This document shows, piece by piece, positions 60,925 to 64,000 of a stretch of DNA of 64,000 nt. The notes beneath the pieces are model-generated. The model saw only the letters and a program-made list of their open reading frames with translations, had not been told where the DNA came from and ran no database searches. The translations under genes were made by a program, and so were the position numbers. The stretch is taken from positions 62,001-126,000 of the forward strand of contig RKQB01000007.1 in the NCBI GenBank assembly GCA_003797895.1, written 5' to 3'. The stretch comes from Cyclobacteriaceae bacterium YHN15. GTDB lineage: Bacteria; Bacteroidota; Bacteroidia; Cytophagales; Cyclobacteriaceae. The first letter of the stretch is position 1. Each line of letters opens with the position of its first letter.

Positions 60925-61521
60925 TTATTTGCTGTCTTCCAACGTATGCTGAACCACTGATTTACAATATGTTAACCAATTTTTCAAAATTTCTAACCCA
61001 TATTGCGTCAAATATGCCTCCGGGTGGTACTGTATACCAAAAACAGGGAAATTTTTATGTGCCATGGCCATAATTTCTCCATCCTTGGTTTTCAATAAAA
61101 TTTCAAGCTCTTCAGGAACATCCTGGATTTCGAGTGAGTGATAACGGGTAACTTCAAAGGAATCAGGAAGATTATTCAAAAAGGGATGCTGGGTCTGCCG
61201 ATATACTCGATGCACCTTGCCATGGACAGGTTGTTTTCCTTTTACCAATTTTCCCCCGAAAAACTCACCTATAGCCTGATGGCCCAAGCAGATACCCAAA
61301 ATGGGTATCCTAAAAACAAACTGCTCCAAAATCCGCATCAAATTACCTGCTTTTTGGGGAGATTCAGGCCCGGGGGATAATATCAAAGCTTCCCAGTCTG
61401 ACTGAAGCAAATCGGAGGGATCAATATCATTTCTGACAATATGAAGCTCCACTCCCAATTGCCTTAAATAATCCGCCAGAATATGGGAGAAGGAATCAAA
61501 ATTATCAATCAATAAGACCAT
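60925..61521 (-). CDS. pabA: anthranilate/aminodeoxychorismate synthase glutamine amidotransferase
   Basis: A 198-residue class-I glutamine amidotransferase that supplies ammonia to a chorismate-using partner. The catalytic triad is C78 in GICLGHQAIGE with H166 and E168 in GIQYHPEA. The opening LLIDNFDSFSHILADYL and ILSPGPESP are signatures of the TrpG/PabA group. Neither trpE nor pabB is adjacent, so whether it serves tryptophan or folate synthesis cannot be told from context; a stand-alone copy more often serves folate. Its start overlaps the end of cvpA by 17 bases, so it is probably translated after that gene. Confidence 0.88.
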   Translation of the reverse strand: MVLLIDNFDSFSHILADYLRQLGVELHIVRNDIDPSDLLQSDWEALILSPGPESPQKAGNLMRILEQFVFRIPILGICLGHQAIGEFFGGKLVKGKQPVHGKVHRVYRQTQHPFLNNLPDSFEVTRYHSLEIQDVPEELEILLKTKDGEIMAMAHKNFPVFGIQYHPEAYLTQYGLEILKNWLTYCKSVVQHTLEDSK

Positions 61522-62050
61522 CGGTGGTTGTTTTGACCAATTCCTGTATGGTTGTCACCGCACGGCTGATCACGGGGGTGTAATCGTCCAAAAATCTGAC
61601 AGCAACGGGTGCCATGGGCTCTATATAGGCGTAGGATTTGGAATCCCTAACCCAATCTTCAGACACCTTGAATTCAAAGGAATTGGCAATCCAAAGAAAA
61701 AAGCTAAGAATAAAGGCAGTTTTTACCACCCCCAAGATCCCTCCTGCCAAACTGTCCACCGATCCAAGAATGGTGAAATCCAATGTTTTTTTCACTAAAA
61801 AGGCCAATCCACGGATAATCAAAATCACGCCCAAAAATATCAGGATAAAAGCCATAAAAGGCAACCCAAAGGTCAATTCAGTGACTTTTTCGGCCAGGAT
61901 TTGCGCACCCCAATCCATAAAATGAAATGCCAGAATTAAGGCTACTACAAAAGCAACGATAGACAGGATACTTATAAAAAGTCCCTGCTTATAGCCGCTG
62001 TAGGCACCCAAAGCCAGAAATACCAATATGATAAGGTCCAGGGCGTTCAA
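61505..62050 (-). CDS. cvpA: CvpA-family membrane protein
   Basis: A 181-residue inner-membrane protein with four hydrophobic segments (about 4-20, 28-46, 64-84 and 104-124). The opening LDLIILVFLALGAYSGYKQG and the later DSLAGGILGVVKTAFILSF are the CvpA signatures. The protein is linked with colicin V production in E. coli and with envelope stress resistance elsewhere; its biochemical role is unknown. It follows the yqeY-like gene by four bases and overlaps pabA by 17, making a three-gene operon. The C-terminal ~55 residues are hydrophilic. Confidence 0.88.
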   Translation of the reverse strand: MNALDLIILVFLALGAYSGYKQGLFISILSIVAFVVALILAFHFMDWGAQILAEKVTELTFGLPFMAFILIFLGVILIIRGLAFLVKKTLDFTILGSVDSLAGGILGVVKTAFILSFFLWIANSFEFKVSEDWVRDSKSYAYIEPMAPVAVRFLDDYTPVISRAVTTIQELVKTTTDGLID

Positions 62051-62054
62051 GGGA

Positions 62055-62504
62055 TTAAGATAAAAGCGTTTTGACTTTTTGAGAGATCAATTTCCCGTCA
62101 GCTTTCCCTGCCAGGGCTTTTGTCGCGGCACCCATCACTTTGCCCATATCCTTAGGCCCTTCGGCTCCTACTTCTGCAATGATCTTTTTCAGTTCTGTTT
62201 CCAATTCCTCCTCGGACAACTGCTTGGGCAAAAACTCATTGATGATTTCCAGTTCTGCCATTTCAACTGCATATAAGTCCTCACGGTTTTGCTGCTTGTA
62301 TATATCAGCCGAATCTTTCCTTTGCTTGGCTGCCTTGGTGAGCAGCTTCAGTTCGTCTTCCTCAGTAATTGGACCGGTAGTTCCCCCCTTGGTTTCTTCC
62401 AATAAAATCAAAGACTTGATGGCCCTCAAAGCCCTTAATCTGTCCTTGTCTTTCGCCAGCATGGCATTTTTAATTTCACTTTCTACACTTGCCTTTAAAC
62501 TCAT
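62055..62504 (-). CDS. GatB/YqeY-domain protein
   Basis: A 149-residue protein of the YqeY type, related to the tail domain of the GatB subunit of glutamyl-tRNA amidotransferase. It starts MSLKASVESEIKNAMLAKDK and has the family signatures LRAIKSLILLEE, KAAKQRKDS and MGKVMGAATKALAGKADG near the C-terminus. A reading from 62894 would double the length with sequence antisense to pdxJ; ATG at 62504 matches the family and the promoter at 62540-62547. Its function is unknown; a tRNA-binding role is inferred from the related domain. It begins the yqeY-cvpA-pabA operon. Confidence 0.92.
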   Translation of the reverse strand: MSLKASVESEIKNAMLAKDKDRLRALRAIKSLILLEETKGGTTGPITEEDELKLLTKAAKQRKDSADIYKQQNREDLYAVEMAELEIINEFLPKQLSEEELETELKKIIAEVGAEGPKDMGKVMGAATKALAGKADGKLISQKVKTLLS

Positions 62505-62508
62505 TTTC

Positions 62509-62537
62509 TTGTTCTTTGTGTTATAGGTGTAAATTTG
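62509..62537 (+). promoter_or_regulatory. pdxJ promoter
   Basis: TTG at 62509-62511 and TAAATTTG at 62530-62537 are 18 bases apart. The -7 box ends 27 bases before the pdxJ ATG. It overlaps the opposing yqeY promoter region. Confidence 0.6.
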
Positions 62538-62539
62538 CA

Positions 62540-62573
62540 CAAAAATACCTTTTAATTTAGAAAAATGACCAAA
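62540..62573 (-). promoter_or_regulatory. yqeY-cvpA-pabA operon promoter
   Basis: On the minus strand TATTTTTG (62547-62540) is a perfect -7 box with a TTTG (62573-62570) 22 bases upstream. It lies 35 bases before the yqeY ATG and only two bases from the pdxJ -7 box, facing it. Confidence 0.55.
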
Positions 62574-63278
62574 CTGAGTGTGAATATTAATAAAATCGCC
62601 ACCCTGAGAAATGCCCGTGGGGCCAATAATCCGGATGTGGTGAAAGTGGCATTGGACTGTGAGCGCTTTGGTGCCCAGGGCATCACCGTACACCCCAGGC
62701 CGGATGAAAGGCATATACGCTACAAGGATGTATTGGATCTTTCTAAGGTCGTGACTACTGAATTTAACATTGAAGGATACCCGGACAAACGTTTTATGGA
62801 AATAATACGGACAGTAAAACCCGCTCAGGCTACTTTGGTACCTGATCCTCCAAATGTGCTGACCTCCAACAATGGATGGGATACCATTGCCCACCAGGAA
62901 TTACTGAAAGATATCGTTGCCGAACTGCATGAGGCGGGTACCAGGGTTTCTATTTTCATCAATCCCGAAGCCAAGTACTTTGAACCGGCCAAAACCACCG
63001 GTACGGACCGGGTGGAACTCTATACTGAACCTTATGCATCCCATTATCATATTGACAGAGATGCTGCAGTGAAACCCTATGTGGAAGTAGCCCATATCGC
63101 AAGGGAATTGGGTTTGGGATTAAATGCCGGCCATGACCTGGATCTGCACAACCTGAAATTTCTAAAAGACAGTATACCCTTCCTCGACGAGGTATCCATC
63201 GGCCATGCCCTGATCTGTGACGCCCTTTACTACGGATTGGAAAATACGATTCAAATGTACAGGAGGCAGTTGGAATAA
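62565..63278 (+). CDS. pdxJ: pyridoxine 5'-phosphate synthase
   Basis: A 237-residue TIM-barrel enzyme that condenses 1-deoxyxylulose 5-phosphate with 3-amino-2-oxopropyl phosphate to make pyridoxine 5'-phosphate in the DXP-dependent vitamin B6 pathway. Signatures are LSVNINKIATLRNARG, GITVHPRPDERHI (His and Arg of the active site), LVPDPP and GLNAGHDLDLHNL near the C-terminus, and SIGHALICDAL. Length matches the family. It is transcribed divergently from the yqeY operon from an overlapping promoter region. No pdxA or other B6 gene is in the window. Confidence 0.97.
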   Translation: MTKLSVNINKIATLRNARGANNPDVVKVALDCERFGAQGITVHPRPDERHIRYKDVLDLSKVVTTEFNIEGYPDKRFMEIIRTVKPAQATLVPDPPNVLTSNNGWDTIAHQELLKDIVAELHEAGTRVSIFINPEAKYFEPAKTTGTDRVELYTEPYASHYHIDRDAAVKPYVEVAHIARELGLGLNAGHDLDLHNLKFLKDSIPFLDEVSIGHALICDALYYGLENTIQMYRRQLE

Positions 63279-63289
63279 GTTTCAAATTG

Positions 63290-63461
63290 AAAATTCCAAA
63301 CTCCAAATCACAAACTCAAATAGGTTCAGGTTTATTTAAAATTATCATTTCCATATCAATCTAATTTCTCCAAATTAAGGTTTTAATTTTCAAGACGGTT
63401 TGGATTTTGAATTTTGGAGCTTGGGTTTTGGAGTTTTTTGAAGTTTGGAGCTTGGAATTTT
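63290..63461. repeat. imperfect inverted and tandem repeat between pdxJ and glyS
   Basis: AAAATTCCAAACTCCAAA (63290-63307) is inverted as TTTGGAGCTTGGAATTTT (63444-63461), 17 of 18 positions matching. TTTGGAGCTTGG also occurs in direct orientation at 63413-63424 and 63444-63455. It could fold into a long stem after pdxJ. It looks like the interspersed intergenic repeats of this group rather than a gene. Confidence 0.7.
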
Positions 63462-63481
63462 GTTTTTTTCCTGCATACTCC

Positions 63482-63510
63482 TTGCTATTCATTCATTTTA
63501 ATTAATTTTG
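63482..63510 (+). promoter_or_regulatory. glycyl-tRNA synthetase promoter, almost leaderless
   Basis: TTG (63482-63484) and TAATTTTG (63503-63510) are 18 bases apart, fitting the Bacteroidota promoter. The -7 box ends six bases before the ATG, so the transcript should begin at or very near the start codon. Confidence 0.6.
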
Positions 63511-63516
63511 CGCCCT

Positions 63517-64000
63517 ATGGCTAAAAATGAGCAAACTGCGGAGAACACGCAACTGAAAGATATAATTGCGCATGCCAAGGAATATGGCTTTGTGTACCCT
63601 TCTTCTGAAATCTATGACGGCCTGCAGGCGGTGTATGATTACGGTGCTTATGGGGTAGAATTGAAAAATAACCTCAAGCGTCTGTGGTGGGAAACCATGA
63701 CCCGTCTCAACGATAACATCGTAGGAATCGATGCGGCCATTTTTATGCATCCAACCACCTGGAAAGCATCCGGTCATGTGGACAGTTTCAATGATCCTAT
63801 GATTGATAACAAGGACAGTAAAAAACGGTACCGTGCCGATGTGCTGATTGAGGAAAAGGCTGCCCAATACGAGAAAAATGGAGAAAAGGAAAGGGCCCAG
63901 AATCTTCTTAATGCCATGGCTAGACTTCTGGAAGCAGAAGACTTGTCGGGAGTAAGGGACCTCATTATCAATGAAGGTATTTTCTGCCCTGTCAGCGGCA
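63517..64000 (+). CDS. glyS: glycyl-tRNA synthetase, N-terminal part (runs off the window)
   Basis: The first 161 residues of a class-II glycine-tRNA ligase of the homodimeric (alpha2) type, which charges tRNA-Gly in the cytoplasm. The N-terminus reads MAKNEQTAENTQLKDIIAHA and continues KEYGFVYPSSEIYDG and YDYGAYGVELKNNLKRLWW, the motif-1 region of this type. Motif 2 and 3 lie beyond the window. The visible part contains the family insertion that begins about residue 95 (RADVLIEEKAAQYEK). No gene lies between it and pdxJ. The start ATG at 63517 is supported by the promoter just upstream. Confidence 0.94.
   Translation, partial: MAKNEQTAENTQLKDIIAHAKEYGFVYPSSEIYDGLQAVYDYGAYGVELKNNLKRLWWETMTRLNDNIVGIDAAIFMHPTTWKASGHVDSFNDPMIDNKDSKKRYRADVLIEEKAAQYEKNGEKERAQNLLNAMARLLEAEDLSGVRDLIINEGIFCPVSG

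Noticed and set aside
62505..62894. N-terminal extension doubling the YqeY-like protein to 279 residues
   Set aside because: The added sequence is antisense to pdxJ and unlike the family; ATG at 62504 fits the known N-terminus and the promoter.

Overview
The window looks like chromosomal DNA from a member of the Bacteroidota, most probably order Cytophagales and near the Cyclobacteriaceae. The evidence is gldA-gldF-gldG gliding genes, a SusC/SusD pair, DUF5686 and carboxypeptidase-regulatory-domain outer-membrane proteins, many SPII lipoproteins, and promoters with the Bacteroidota -7 box TAnnTTTG. I see no rRNA, tRNA, CRISPR array, prophage or transposase. The genus is inference.

Layout. 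1-10.4 kb (all minus): a truncated homogentisate dioxygenase, a GH13 amylase lipoprotein, a Pr6Pr-family membrane protein, an M20 peptidase, a lipoprotein, then a tight run of SDR, acetoacetate-decarboxylase-like protein, DinB protein, SDR and an IlvD/Edd sugar-acid dehydratase. 10.7-12.7 kb (plus): upp, a Ca/Na antiporter and a small membrane protein. 12.7-16.5 kb (minus): serine dehydratase alpha subunit, then an ECF sigma factor followed by an anti-sigma-like/beta-barrel hybrid and an FKBP-like lipoprotein. 16.8-23.6 kb: a putative outer-membrane protein, lipA, dps (minus), an orphan histidine kinase, prfC, an RluA-type pseudouridine synthase and a histidine-phosphatase lipoprotein. 23.6-28.6 kb: a glycerol module with a divergent DeoR/GlpR-like repressor, glpD, glpK and glpF, whose control region carries 10-bp-phased T-rich repeats. 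29.0-30.2 kb: an isolated AAA/DUF4143 ATPase between repeats. 30.3 kb: rsmG.

31.0-47.8 kb (all minus) is the most unusual region: a SusC/SusD uptake pair, three paralogous ~1,100-residue lipoproteins (two FG-GAP/VCBS propeller regions around an ASPIC/UnbV domain), a small lipoprotein wedged between two of them, and a vanadium-haloperoxidase/PAP2-type lipoprotein with all six expected active-site residues. No carbohydrate-active enzyme or dedicated regulator lies inside it, so it is not an ordinary polysaccharide locus. Divergent from it (48.3-53.9 kb) are a large protein with MG2-like and TonB-plug-like segments but no barrel, and a DUF5686 protein.

54.2-64 kb returns to housekeeping functions: a putative beta-barrel protein, gldA-gldF-gldG, dnaN, a sialidase-fold protein, pabA-like amidotransferase, cvpA, a yqeY-like gene, pdxJ and the start of glycyl-tRNA synthetase. 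Several promoters are visible here, including a face-to-face pair between yqeY and pdxJ and one that would make the glycyl-tRNA synthetase mRNA almost leaderless.
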